Origin: Cryptomeria japonica
Taxonomy: Eukaryota; Streptophyta; Pinopsida; Cupressales; Cupressaceae
Assembly: GCF_030272615.1 (NCBI RefSeq)
Contig: NC_081413.1
Coordinates: 18,920,285 to 18,984,284 of the forward strand
Direction of reading: 5' to 3'
DNA length: 64,000 nt
The notes under the pieces are model-generated. The model was not told where the DNA came from. It worked only from the letters and a program-made list of their open reading frames with translations, and searched no databases. Each line of letters opens with the position of its first letter. Position 1 is the first letter of the stretch. A program made the translations under genes and the position numbers. Shown here one piece after another: positions 54,557 to 64,000 of the stretch.

Positions 54557-55330
54557 ATGTTTGTTGAAATGAGGTCTCAACCTTCTTACGAAGCCATGTC
54601 ATTAAAATTGAGAAATCAATCATGTCAATCCAATCTCTACATGTCTCAAAACTTGGACCAAACTTATCATGATGATGTAAATGTCCAAATACAAAAACTA
54701 GAGGAGAAACTAGCACAAGAAAATGAGATTTTGGAACAAAAGGTGAAAAACATTAAGAAGAATAGATCACAAATGTCCAAAATATTTAAAAAATTTCTAG
54801 GTCAAAATCCAAAGATTGAGCCAATTGATGTAAGATCTCTTATCAAACAATCAGACATACCAACTTTCCTCTCACAAATAGAGATGATGAAACAATTTCA
54901 AGAAAAGAGACAACAACATTATGTGCCTTCACAACAAGAACAAGAAGGTGTTTACTATCAACCACATTTTCAACCATCACAACCAATGGTTCAACAGTTC
55001 CAACATTTCCAATAGACACAACCAATGGTCCAACATATACAACCAACACAACCAATGGTTCAATTTCAACAATATGTCCAACCAACTATACAATGTCCAC
55101 AAATAGTTCAACCAATGATGGAATATCAACAAGTTCAATCAGCATATCAATGTCAACAACCACAACCAAACATTCAAAAACAAAGGTTGTAGCACACACC
55201 AAGCCAAATTTTGAACATGTCAAACCAATTTGATCAACATCTAGTTCGAAATCAAAACATGACATCAGACCAAAACCAACTACTTTCCAAACAAGTTCAA
55301 ATTCCAGATACAACTATGTCAAAACCTTGA
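54557..55330 (+). pseudogene. ORF1 of El-G: coiled-coil and Gln-rich protein
   Basis: ATG 54557, in frame to TGA 55328-55330, about 258 codons, with extra stops at TAG 55013 and TAG 55190. The order is an N-terminal Ser/Gln part; a coiled coil, I-Q-K-L-E-E-K-L-A-Q-E-N-E-I-L-E-Q (about residues 37-60); F-K-K-F-L-G; K-I-E-P-I-D-V; then Q-P-M-V-Q repeats and Q-I-L-N-M-S-N-Q-F-D-Q-H. The terminal S-K-P then TGA is the same in El-C. By position it replaces gag; no similarity to a known gag is evident to me. Confidence 0.6.
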
Positions 55331-57424
55331 AAGAAAGGTGGCTTTATTGCAAGGATCTTAAGGAAATTACCAAGTGAGTTCTTTGAGGAAGACCAAGATA
55401 ATACAACTATGTCTAGCAATGCCTCATCCCCCCATAAACAAATTGACTCTCTAGTGGCATCTATCCCTACACCTTTAGAAGTTTCACAAGAACCTTCCAT
55501 ATTGTCCTCATCAAATAATACACCCAAGGATGAAATTATCCAAGGGATATCCATAATTGATTGCCAAGATAATCCAATTCATGATGCACATCCTTGTCAT
55601 GTTTCAGAAATACAAGACCCAATGCCACCATGCACTTTATTGCCATTACCTATTTGAGAGGACCCCATTCGAAGTCCTTCTTCCTCATGTTCAAGCATTG
55701 ATTCCTTGCCAGAATCCATCAAAAATGTTCAAAGTGCATTTCCTTCATGCCAAAACATTGATTCCTTGTCAGAATCCCCCATACATATCCAAAGTCCAAC
55801 CTCATGTCAAGAGGATAATTTAGAGCACGAAGAAATGAGTCCTAAAGAAAATCAAGATCAAGATCCTGAAACATTATCATCCCATCCAATTGTTGACCAA
55901 GACCCCATGTTCCCAAACACTCATGATGATTCCCCTATTCTTGTCCATCCTATCCAAAGTCCTATTGACACTCCATTCCCCAAGCAAGATCAAGATATCC
56001 TAGTCCATCCAATCCCAAACGATCCCCTTCCATTTCATGAAAAAAATGCCCTTTCAAATCCCACTGACATTCCACTTCCTAAGAAAGATCAAGATATCCC
56101 TTCCATCCTTTCTGATGATCCCATTACAAGTCAAGAGAAAAGCACCTTTAAAGAGGATTTCAATGATATTTCTCCTTATCAAGATCAAATTATTCCTTTA
56201 GATCCTCCACAAGATCCACTTGTTCCTCCATCTCCTTGTCTTAATGCTCCATATACACTCCAAGGTCTCATTTCTTTTGATGATCGCATTATTTCTCCCA
56301 TTCCATCTCTTGAAGAGCCTGTCATTGAACCATGTCCACTACACAATCCTAGCCCCCCTCATGATCCTAATCCCCCTCATGATTCTAACATGTCAGTGCA
56401 AGATGTTCATGAACCCTCGACATGCATAATGGGTTCTTCCACTTTGGTGCAATCCAATCCACTTCAAGATCTCATTATTTCTCTCATATCATATCCACCT
56501 CATAATGGACTCACGTCTTCTTCCCAAAGAAAAGAGTATCCTACAAGTCAAGATATTCATAAAGGCAAAGGAGTAGACCTTCATGAGAAAGAACCCCTCC
56601 ATATCAAAGAAGATCTTAAGGGTCATGTCTACACAATTCACTCTCAAAACATTGGTATCCCTCCATCAAAATCAAAACATATACCTTCCCCATCATACTT
56701 TCCATCCATCTTAGGTCCTTATATTCCTTCATCCTCTATGCAAGGTCAGCAAAGGCACATATCCTTGAGTAAATTTCATCCATCCAAAAGAAGTCCATTT
56801 CATTCATATCCATCCATGCATTCCTTTTCCCCTCCAAGAAATTTGGATGCCAAGTGTAAACATCATAAGTCTAGCAATCCACATGTATTCAAGGATCAAC
56901 ATGTCCAATATAATCAACATGTCAAAACAAAGAACAATATGATCTATAAAGAAAAGGAAATATCCAAAAGGCCACAAAGGCCCACTGAGCAAAATAAAGC
57001 AAAGTCAAAATATATATGGGTTCCTAAATCCCTTATGCAAGCAACGCACACCAAAGAACAACAAAAGCATGAAAAATCCAAAACAATGGGGGTTCCTAAG
57101 CAGCTTCTTGAAGCACAAAAAGAAAAATCCAACTTGGCATCCAAAATTGATATTCCTCCATCAAAACCTCTCAAATTTGTTCCTCCATCACCTCTTTCTT
57201 CCATTTTTGGCCCTTATGTCCCAAAATCCCTAGCTATTCCTTCATCAAAATTTCCATATAAAAAACCCACTCTTCCTCCATCAGTCCATCACCCCTCAAG
57301 GTGTGTGCCAATGTTGATCTTGCCAACATTTCCGTCCACTGAAGCCCAATTCTTCCAATACCCTATCCTTTATCCAATGCATATTTTCCATCCTTTGATC
57401 CCTTTGATCCAATCCTTTACATAA
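55331..57424 (+). pseudogene. ORF2 of El-G: Ser/Pro-rich protein, nearly open
   Basis: In frame with ORF1 after the shared TGA. K-K-G-G-F-I-A-R-I-L-R-K-L-P-S-E-F-F-E-E opens it; a single TGA at 55655 (Leu codon in El-C) then interrupts, and 55706-57424 is open for 572 codons to the common end P-L-I-Q-S-F-T. It is rich in Ser, Pro, Asp, Gln and His, with S-I-L-G-P-Y-I-P and S-I-F-G-P-Y-V-P, and a basic Lys/Gln region near residues 400-480 of the long piece. No catalytic motif seen. The N-terminal ATG of the long piece is not conserved, so expression through ORF1 is likely. Confidence 0.6.
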
Positions 57425-57790
57425 ATCCTTGTCTTAGTTTCATCTTATTTTCCATGTCTTTATCCTACCAACGTCTTTGAGCATACTATTAAAGGTCATG
57501 ATCCTTTTTTTTCAAGGCTACTATCTAAACAAAAAGATGTTTGAGTCCTTCTTCAATCCCCTATCATGTGTCCATCTTCTATTGAAAAAGTCAAAATTCC
57601 AAAAAAAAAAAAAAAAGACAGAAGGAAAAAAGTAAAGCAAAAATAATTCATCCACTAGTGAAAACCTGGCAAACAGGCACCTTGGGCAAGTACCATGATG
57701 AAAACCTGGCAAATAGGCATCATGCGTAATCTATGAACTTCTTGCATACCATACTTGGGGACAGGTTTTATCCTATCATATCCTTTTGTC

Positions 57791-57879
57791 CTTCATTATC
57801 CTATCATATCCTATTACCCTTCATTATCCTATCATATCCTATTACCCTTCATTATCCTATCATGTCCTATTACCCTTCA
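57791..57879 (+). repeat. 30-bp tandem repeat, about 3 units
   Basis: Units CATTATCCTATCATATCC then TATTACCCTTC, period 30, the last unit with TCATGTCC. Confidence 0.85.
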
Positions 57880-58425
57880 TATCCTATTTTCCCTCATGTC
57901 CATTTCCTCTTTCCACCTTTGATCTTGACAAGGCTGGATATTCATGAGCATCATGCATCTTGTTTGTAGCTTTTAGTCCTTCATAGCTTTTGGTCTTTAT
58001 CTATTTGCTTATTACAACCTTTCATCCATATTCCTTGTCTTATTGCAACTTTCTGCCACTATCTCATATCCTACCCCGACCTTCAGTCCATGTCCCTTAT
58101 CCATTCTTGGTCTTTCTTATCCTATCCATATCTTATCACTATCCATACACTCTTTTTTTTTGTTCCTTGATCTTGATCTGACATAAGGACACAAAATTTA
58201 AACATGGTTTCAAAAACCTCTTGACATGTCCCTCATGCCATGTTCCTACTTTACATTGTTGTATCCAATCTCTTGTCCCATCATGCAATAGCCCTTGAAA
58301 ATTGCATCCGTATTGTCTCCATGATAAAAGGCCTTTCTCTTCCCTCTATCCACCATCATTTCAATAAGCCTATTTATTCACCTATCATATTCCTTGCCTT
58401 GCTAGACACTAGGGGCAAAATTCCT

Positions 58426-58670
58426 AAAAATCATATAATGTCCTGAAAAAATCCCTAAAAATCCAAATAATGTCCTGAGAAAAAAAATCCCTAAAAATCA
58501 AATAATGTCCTAAAAAAACCCCTGAAAATCAAATAATGTCCTGAAATAATCAAAAAAATTGAAAAATGTCCTGAAAAAATTCCTAAAAATCAAATAATGT
58601 CATGAAAAACTCCCTAAAAATCAAATAATGTCCTGAAAAAATCCCTAAAAAATCAAATAAAGTCCTGAAA
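58426..58670 (+). repeat. approximately 30-bp tandem repeats near the El-G 3' end
   Basis: About eight units of the type CCTAAAAATCAAATAATGTC then CTGAAAAAAT, with A-run length changes. Reverse complement of the El-C array at 27090-27365. Confidence 0.88.
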
Positions 58671-59346
58671 AAACAAACAAAAAATTTTGAAAACGTCAAA
58701 ATCCAAAAACAATTTCTTTGGCATTTTACATTTTGCTAATAAATGGTACCCTCTATGCATAGACAGATCACTGAGCATACATCCAACGACAATTGATCAA
58801 ACATTTATGTAGACAACAAATAGATAACATGTTACAACACTGCACTTTACTAAAATCATGTATTAACAAATGAACTTTTCAATCAAACCAGACATTCAAA
58901 CTGATCAAAATTGTCATATCAATCAATCAACATCAATATCATTGGTCCTTGTCAATATTATCATGGGTCTTATACAGGGTGTGGTATACTCGAAACCAGA
59001 CTGTGTCTTGTCTTAGACGAGGTACCACATTCCCTGGAACCAGACAACATGATCATTCTTGTTTTCCACTTTTGACAATGACAATCAGACTGTTTGTTTG
59101 ACTTGGTTGAATTTGTGCATCTTATCTTTTTACTGATTTATCTTTGGCTTCAATCATGTTCCTATGTTGCTCGATGATGTCACTAAGTGATTTAGAGTGA
59201 CCAGGATGGTTCATGGTCCCTTTCCTTTTTTTGTTGTGTTTGTTGTTTGTGGAATGTTTCTCACAAACTGGGGCAACTATATCATTGGGTGTCTGTGATA
59301 AGTACGTTCGCTTCGTGAATGCCGCACATACCTTGACTCTTGATGT

Positions 59347-59766
59347 ATGCACCCTAGGATGCTTCACTCATTTCTTGTGTGCGATGTGTCTGTCTTTTGC
59401 AAAAGGGGTTGTGTTCCATCTCTGGCCTTTAATGCCATGATGCTCTACATCCGCTTTGCTACAATAAATAAAGCTTCTCACCTACTTATGTGCATTTGTG
59501 AAAGCAAGTTTTCCTTCATCTCTAACTGTCCTCTATCTAATTTCTGCTTACTAACATTTCTTCCTTCAGTCTTGGCAATCCGTTTGAACCTATCATCTTC
59601 TATCATTCTTATTGATCAGTTGGCCTCTTTTCTAGTTTTTTCTGGCCAATTCCTCAAGGGGGTATGCATATGTCATTGTTATTGTCTGGGGCATTTTCAT
59701 TATTGTTCTTTGAAACAATGCTTAAAATCACATTGTCTCAAAGAGGGGCAAAATGTAGATGTCTAA
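59347..59766 (+). CDS. hypothetical Cys-rich ORF entering the 3' LTR, El-G (139 codons)
   Basis: ATG 59347, ending inside the first 13 bases of the 3' LTR. Counterpart of 25997-26425 in El-C with a three-codon in-frame difference and mostly conservative changes. It covers the polypurine tract (E-G-Q-N-V-D). Overlaps a second open frame (59213-59440), also kept in El-C. Coding status uncertain; no known domain. Confidence 0.35.
   Translation: MHPRMLHSFLVCDVSVFCKRGCVPSLAFNAMMLYIRFATINKASHLLMCICESKFSFISNCPLSNFCLLTFLPSVLAIRLNLSSSIILIDQLASFLVFSGQFLKGVCICHCYCLGHFHYCSLKQCLKSHCLKEGQNVDV
59740..59753 (+). other. polypurine tract of El-G
   Basis: AAAGAGGGGCAAAA directly before TGTAGATGTC of the 3' LTR. 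Confidence 0.82.
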
Positions 59767-61141
59767 AAATGGTTAACACTTGCGGAGTCATACTTTAACA
59801 TTCACGCATTGCCTTATTTTAGGGTTCTTGCATTGCATTAACATTTCTTCTATGTTGCACACTTGGTCTTTATCATTTGCGAGCATAGAGTCCTTCTTCC
59901 ATATTCCTCATTTTTATTGCTTTCAAATTAGGTCTTGTCGATAACAATCTTCAATCATGATTTTGGTCAATCCTCATCCTTGTCAATCTTGTCATCTTGC
60001 GATCGATTCATCATCGATCCTTGTCCTCTTTTCAATCTTGTCATCTTGTGATCGATTCGTCATCGATCCTCATTCTTGTCAATGTTGTCATTTTGTGATT
60101 GATTCATCATCAATCCTTGTCCTGGTCAATCTTGTCATTTTGCGATCAATTCGTCATCGATCGTTGTCCTTTTCAATTATGTCAATTTGGATCAATTAGT
60201 CATTGTTCCTCGTCAATTGGCAACTATCAATTTGATCTCTTTGTCAATCTTGGTCAATTTGTCAACCAATCTCAATCATTTATCAACATTGGTCCTTTGT
60301 CAATCAAAATCATGATCGAATCGACATTAATTTCTTGTTGTCTTGACCTAATTCCTGGTCCTCTTATTTCTAGGGTTTTATGATTTGATCATTTAATCCT
60401 TTTCTTCTTCTTTGTGGGTTAAATAAATCTATTTATTTAGTCCTAGGTCTTTTCATGAATTAATTAATGGATAAAAACCTATTAATTAATTCACCTAATT
60501 TCTATTTCATCTTTTTCCTCAATTTTCCAATTTACTAATTTCTCCTAATTCCTAATTTTTCTATTTCTTCTATTTTCTTCAATTTTTCTAATATTTCCCC
60601 TAATTTCACGGGAATGGCATTTCAATCTTGTCATAATTTGTCATAATTCTTGTCAATCAATCTTGCATGTCAATTTTGTCATAATTTGTCATAATTCTTA
60701 TCAATCAATCTTGCATAGAAAATGTCAATCTTGTCATAATTTGTCATATTTGTCATCCTTGATTTGAAATTTCCTTTCAAATCTCTTGATGCTAATCTTG
60801 TCCTCTCTCCAATTTGTCTATAAATTGGATGAGTTTCTTCAATCAAAAAAGAGAGAAAACCATGCTTCTAGTATCCTTATGTTGCCATTTTTCTAGTCAT
60901 CTTGCTTTCATACTATGCTTTTGCACTTGTAGGTGAGATCCACAAACACGCTAATTTGAAGGAGAAAGAAGGACAATGGAGGAACAATGAAGGAGATACA
61001 TGCTTTGGTTTGTGTTTCATTTTAGTATTTCATCTTCATGCCTTTATTGAATGTTTTTAGGATTTCTTATCAGTGCAATCTAGTTTTTGTGGTTGAGCTA
61101 GTTTAACATTGCTTTGATGCATTCCAAATTCCTGATCTACA
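59754..61141 (+). repeat. 3' LTR of El-G (1388 bp)
   Basis: TGTAGATGTC...CTGATCTACA; same length as the 5' LTR with scattered substitutions. TATA-like CTATAAAT at 60818-60825. Confidence 0.94.
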
Positions 61142-61146
61142 TATAC

Positions 61147-61744
61147 AAACCCTCAAGCATAAACAAGCAAGTCAGCCACTAGATGATAAAAAAATTACAT
61201 AATTACAATCCATGTCAGCCTTAGACCAAAACAAATAATATCTAGCACATGACATCCTAGAAATACAACAATAGGTCCTAGCCACACGTTACATCAATGT
61301 CGGTCCATAACCTAGATCAACTGGGACCAATTATAGGTCCACATGCTTCAATAATGATCTCCAAATGCCAAGTCTCAAACATGATCACCAACAACATCCT
61401 AAAACTCCATCAAAATCTATACCAACACCAATTATACAAGTCATCAAAGATCTCCACCAAAATCTCTATCGATGAAACCCTTGCTGGAAGCATAAACCAA
61501 TCTTCATAGCAAGCAAGATAGCATCCAATCACCAGACCAAAATCAACTGACCATATATGAGTATAAGCATTATGAACAATCGAATTCCATCACTAGACTA
61601 TATGGGAGTCTATTAGATCATGCTAGATCCAAGTTAACTAGAAACCACTCAAGCTACCAGGACTAGAAGGGTGTCCGTAAACCATCCAAATAGCTAGTGT
61701 TGACATCAATGCAACACATAGTCAATTCCACCAAATGGCCAACA
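61147..61744 (-). repeat. El-F 5' LTR, second part
   Basis: Resumes AAACCCTCAAGCATAAACAA as in 46028 onward, and ends AAATGGCCAACA before the TSD CCTCC. The stretch 61311-61744 is the only copy of the LTR's inner third. Confidence 0.88.
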
Positions 61745-61749
61745 CCTCC

Positions 61750-63165
61750 ATGCTTTCTTTATCTATTTGTTCCCTCCTATAGGACCCAGGTCACCCCTTA
61801 GGTACCTGGATATGGGAGGCTAATTGTCTTTATTTATTTTTCTCTCCTGTAGGACCCGAGCTACTCCATAAGTGCTCAGATACAAGGAATTTTTTGTTGT
61901 ACCAATTCTTCTATCTACATATCTATTTCTTTTGTCCATTGTATCTTTACTTTTTTGACTTATTTTCTCTTTGTCTTCATGTGCCTTTCTTCAAATCTGA
62001 GATCTTTGGCGCTATGACGATGAACCCATCTCATAGTGATGTCTATACTTTCAAAACTACTATGGGTTCTGATGCCAAATAATTGGATCTCCCTGTCTCT
62101 TGCATTTCATCTTTTGATGTTATGGATATCTATGTGCTACTTGTTCATTGGTGGCATTCCACTTAAACATCTCATTATGTTGACGTGCCACAACTTCTCT
62201 TCTTCTTTTAATAACATGCCTTCCAAGCATATCATTATAAGGAGGGGGGCATGATATCATCATTTCTGTATTTGTGCCTTTATTTTAATGTTTTTTCATG
62301 CATTTTATTTATCATGTGCACCTAGGTAGGGGACAAATCACTTGATATTTTCTTTCCAAGATCACCTAGGTGGGGGCAAAACCACTTGATCTATTCCAAA
62401 GATTACCTACATAGGGGCTAAACCATCTTTCCAATCTGCATCATATTTCTTGCCTTGGTAGAGGCCAATCTACTATGTTCCAATTCCAATTACCTTATCT
62501 CATGGAAATCTAGCATGTTGCTACCCATGCCGGCTAACTTATCTTCCCTATTGCATGGTGATCTAGTGCCTTGCTACCCATGTCAGTATATCATTTCACC
62601 CTATCATATGGTTATCCATATCAACATTCCAATTTTTCCTATCATATGGTTATCCATATCGACGTTTCAATTCACCCTATCATATGGTTATCCATATCGG
62701 CATTCCAATTTTCCCTATCATATAGTTATCCATATCAGCATTCCAATTTGCCCTATCATATGGTCATCCATATTGACTTATCATGCCCTATCATATGGCT
62801 CTTGGCATGGCGCATCATGCTAACCATATCGGCATATCTTGTACCAATGGCAGCTGCCCTATCTTGTATCTTTTCATCATCAGGGACTTTCCTCCATGGT
62901 GAGGATTGTTCTTGTTGCGCTTTGTTCCAACTTCTTTATCTTATCTTATCATCCTTGAGGCTAGACTATAGCTAGTGTATTGTCAATGTTTCAAGTATCA
63001 ATTTCTGTTCCAAAATTCTAGCATCATATCGTCAGGGGAAACTTCGTCTGATCAACGAGCATCTACTTCCCTATCATGATATTTTCTCCTCTTAACCTTT
63101 TCTACCTTTCCTACTTTAGCTTTGCATCTATTAATGAAGACATGCTTGCTAAAGTTCAGGAAAAT
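61750..63165 (+). other. 3' internal part of El-A, no gene seen
   Basis: T/C-rich sequence after the El-F site, with paired phrases such as TAGGACCC and ACCTAGGTAGGGG. It holds a 38-bp minisatellite. The final bases before the LTR (TAAAGTTCAGGAAAAT) are a weak polypurine tract. Frames of 60-134 codons here are repeat-driven or chance. Confidence 0.65.
62603..62792 (+). repeat. 38-bp tandem repeat in El-A, five units
   Basis: Units start ATCATATGGTTATCCATATC at 62603, 62641, 62679, 62717 and 62755, exactly 38 bp apart, and a shortened sixth start follows at 62790. Each unit has TATGG and CCATA arms that could pair. Confidence 0.93.
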
Positions 63166-64000
63166 TGTAGAGTCATATATATCACCCTCATCCCCCTTAG
63201 TGGAAAGTGCAACATGTGGCACCTCCCTCACGCTGCTTGGAGGATAGGTTTTCCAACTTGTCCTTTTGTACACCGAAGAATTCAATGTCAGCTTCCGAGA
63301 GGCATTACCAACTTTGTAGATCTGAAAGATTCATGAATGCAGACATAACGTGGATACATCCACATGACGTGCTACCATTCACCAACCTATCAGTCAATTG
63401 GTGGTCATTGGGACGTTATGAACCGCACTAGGAAGGAAACGTAATGCCTCCCTACATAGCTACCAACATTCAAACTCATCTCTTAGCCTATATCCTTGGT
63501 TTTGGGATATTTCTAGGCGATCTTTTGGGAGATTGGAGACTTTCTCTTGGAAATTGAAGCTCATGGAGACACCACCACCATTTTTGTAGCATCGTTGAGC
63601 TACCAAGTTTGCCAAGAATACCAAGACTTTCCAAGAACTGGGAGAGTAATCTAACTCTATCTTTCATTTCCAATATCTCATTTATTTTCCAATTACCAAA
63701 TAGCATTAGATTGTCTTTGTATTTTTCTTTGCATTCTTCTCTATCAACTTATTCATCATCTTCCTTTTCCGTGGCTTTTCAGGTTGTTCATGGAGGTGGA
63801 AACATCAAAATGGGGGTATGACTTAGGTAGACTCCAAAACACAATGCACAACATTTTCTCTCTTGCATGTGTGTAGGGATTACGTTGCAAGATTGAGTGT
63901 TATATTGCATAGGTAAACATCATAGCGAGCATCTTGGTGAGTTCATTCCTAACTTCCTCTTCTATTTAGCTATTATTTTTCATAGTTAAGATTTTGTATG
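63166..64000 (+). repeat. 3' LTR of El-A, cut by the window edge
   Basis: TGTAGAGTCATATATATCACC... runs parallel to 6253-7075 of the 5' LTR with many substitutions and small indels, including the TGGAGGTGGAAAC block near 63791. The last approximately 320 bp and the right TSD lie beyond the window. Confidence 0.92.

Larger units (their letters stand above)
57425..59346 (+). other. 3' non-coding part of El-G with simple repeats
   Basis: No convincing gene. It contains an A-run near 57600, a 30-bp repeat (57791-57879), the 58426-58670 repeats and the short frame 58240-58446, also open in El-C. Confidence 0.6.
51050..61141 (+). mobile_element. El-G: second member of the El-C family
   Basis: A 10092-bp + strand element with LTRs of 1388 bp each (51050-52437 and 59754-61141) and TSD TATAT/TATAC (51045-51049, 61142-61146); the other El-F LTR reads across the site as TTTATACAAACCC. 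The internal 7.3 kb holds the 21-bp leader minisatellite, a conserved leader segment, ORF1, ORF2, two sets of about 30-bp repeats and a Cys-rich ORF at the 3' end. No reverse transcriptase, integrase or known gag. Confidence 0.93.
45422..61744 (-). mobile_element. El-F: Ty1/copia element inside El-A
   Basis: A - strand element with TSD CCTCC at 45417-45421 and 61745-61749. The 5' LTR is 50442-51049 plus 61147-61744, split by El-G; the 3' LTR at 45422-46190 lacks its inner third. Coding order gag, protease, integrase, reverse transcriptase, RNase H is complete but carries stops and frameshifts. Without El-G it is about 6.2 kb. It belongs to a different copia subgroup from El-B: the LTRs differ, and its integrase keeps the catalytic Glu. 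Confidence 0.9.
6253..64000 (+). mobile_element. El-A: outer gag-bearing Ty3/gypsy-like element without pol
   Basis: LTRs at 6253-7398 and from 63166 on are clearly the same sequence (both start TGTAGAGTCA). Removing the nested El-B and El-F leaves about 5.7 kb of internal sequence: leader, gag, a protease-like domain, a long degraded Ser/Pro-rich tail and a 3' non-coding part. No reverse transcriptase, RNase H or integrase motif is visible, and the internal length is close to the 5.35 kb of the related El-D. It is best described as a gag-only (TR-GAG-like) non-autonomous element. It is the oldest layer of the nest, since everything else on the right lies inside it. Confidence 0.82.

Noticed and set aside
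55706-57424. Host proline-rich (extensin-like) gene
   Set aside because: It lies between the LTRs of El-G, has a collinear copy in El-C, no signal peptide, and no SPPPP-type repeats.
62603-62792. Possible CRISPR array (38-bp repeats); same idea for the 21- and 30-bp arrays
   Set aside because: Units are head to tail with no unique spacers, and the context is plant retrotransposon DNA.

Overview
The window looks like repeat-rich plant nuclear DNA, probably from a large-genome species; a conifer or other gymnosperm is my guess from the element style, not something the sequence proves. I see no convincing host gene, tRNA or rRNA. Almost all of it is LTR retrotransposons inserted into one another. 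I rebuilt the order of insertion from LTR ends (TG...CA) and 5-bp target-site duplications (TSDs), and use the labels El-1 and El-A to El-G.

Layout. 1-5054: El-1, a decayed Ty1/copia element on the + strand, cut by the left edge; it is followed by a PBS-like remnant, a (CT)n tract, anonymous AT-rich DNA and a TATG/TG microsatellite. 6253-64000: El-A, a + strand Ty3/gypsy-like element with gag but no pol, whose 3' LTR runs off the right edge. Two - strand copia elements lie inside it: El-B (9456-43220) and El-F (45422-61744, TSD CCTCC). El-B carries two insertions in its LTRs: El-C (10379-34277, - strand, TSD ATCAC) and a solo LTR, El-E (40378-41970, TSD CACCA). El-C in turn carries El-D (11462-25817, + strand, TSD GTTAT) in its LTR. 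El-F carries El-G (51050-61141, + strand, same family as El-C, TSD TATAT/TATAC) in its LTR. The nest is thus four levels deep on the left (A>B>C>D) and three on the right (A>F>G).

How the parts relate. Only the three copia elements (El-1, B, F) encode integrase, reverse transcriptase and RNase H, and all three are broken. El-A, El-C/G and El-D have no visible reverse transcriptase or integrase, yet share the same unusual primer-binding-site-like sequence (TTGGTGAACCCGACGTGA) and TGTAG LTR starts, so they look like non-autonomous families served by one unseen partner. El-A and El-D carry a recognisable gag with a CxxH...H...C knuckle and a protease-like domain lacking the catalytic D-S/T-G. 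El-C/G encode a two-part protein that I do not recognise: a coiled-coil/Gln-rich part, a conserved in-frame stop, and a Ser/Pro-rich part.

Most striking points: El-D is a tandem LTR-internal-LTR-internal-LTR array with a single TSD pair, and its three LTRs carry one, two and three copies of a 27-nt hairpin module; a block containing the same hairpin recurs in the El-D leader and in solo LTR El-E; the El-C/G family and its coding capacity; and an E-to-K change at the third catalytic position of integrase in both El-1 and El-B. Frequent C-to-T/G-to-A type stops and degraded TSDs fit long-silenced, methylated repeats.
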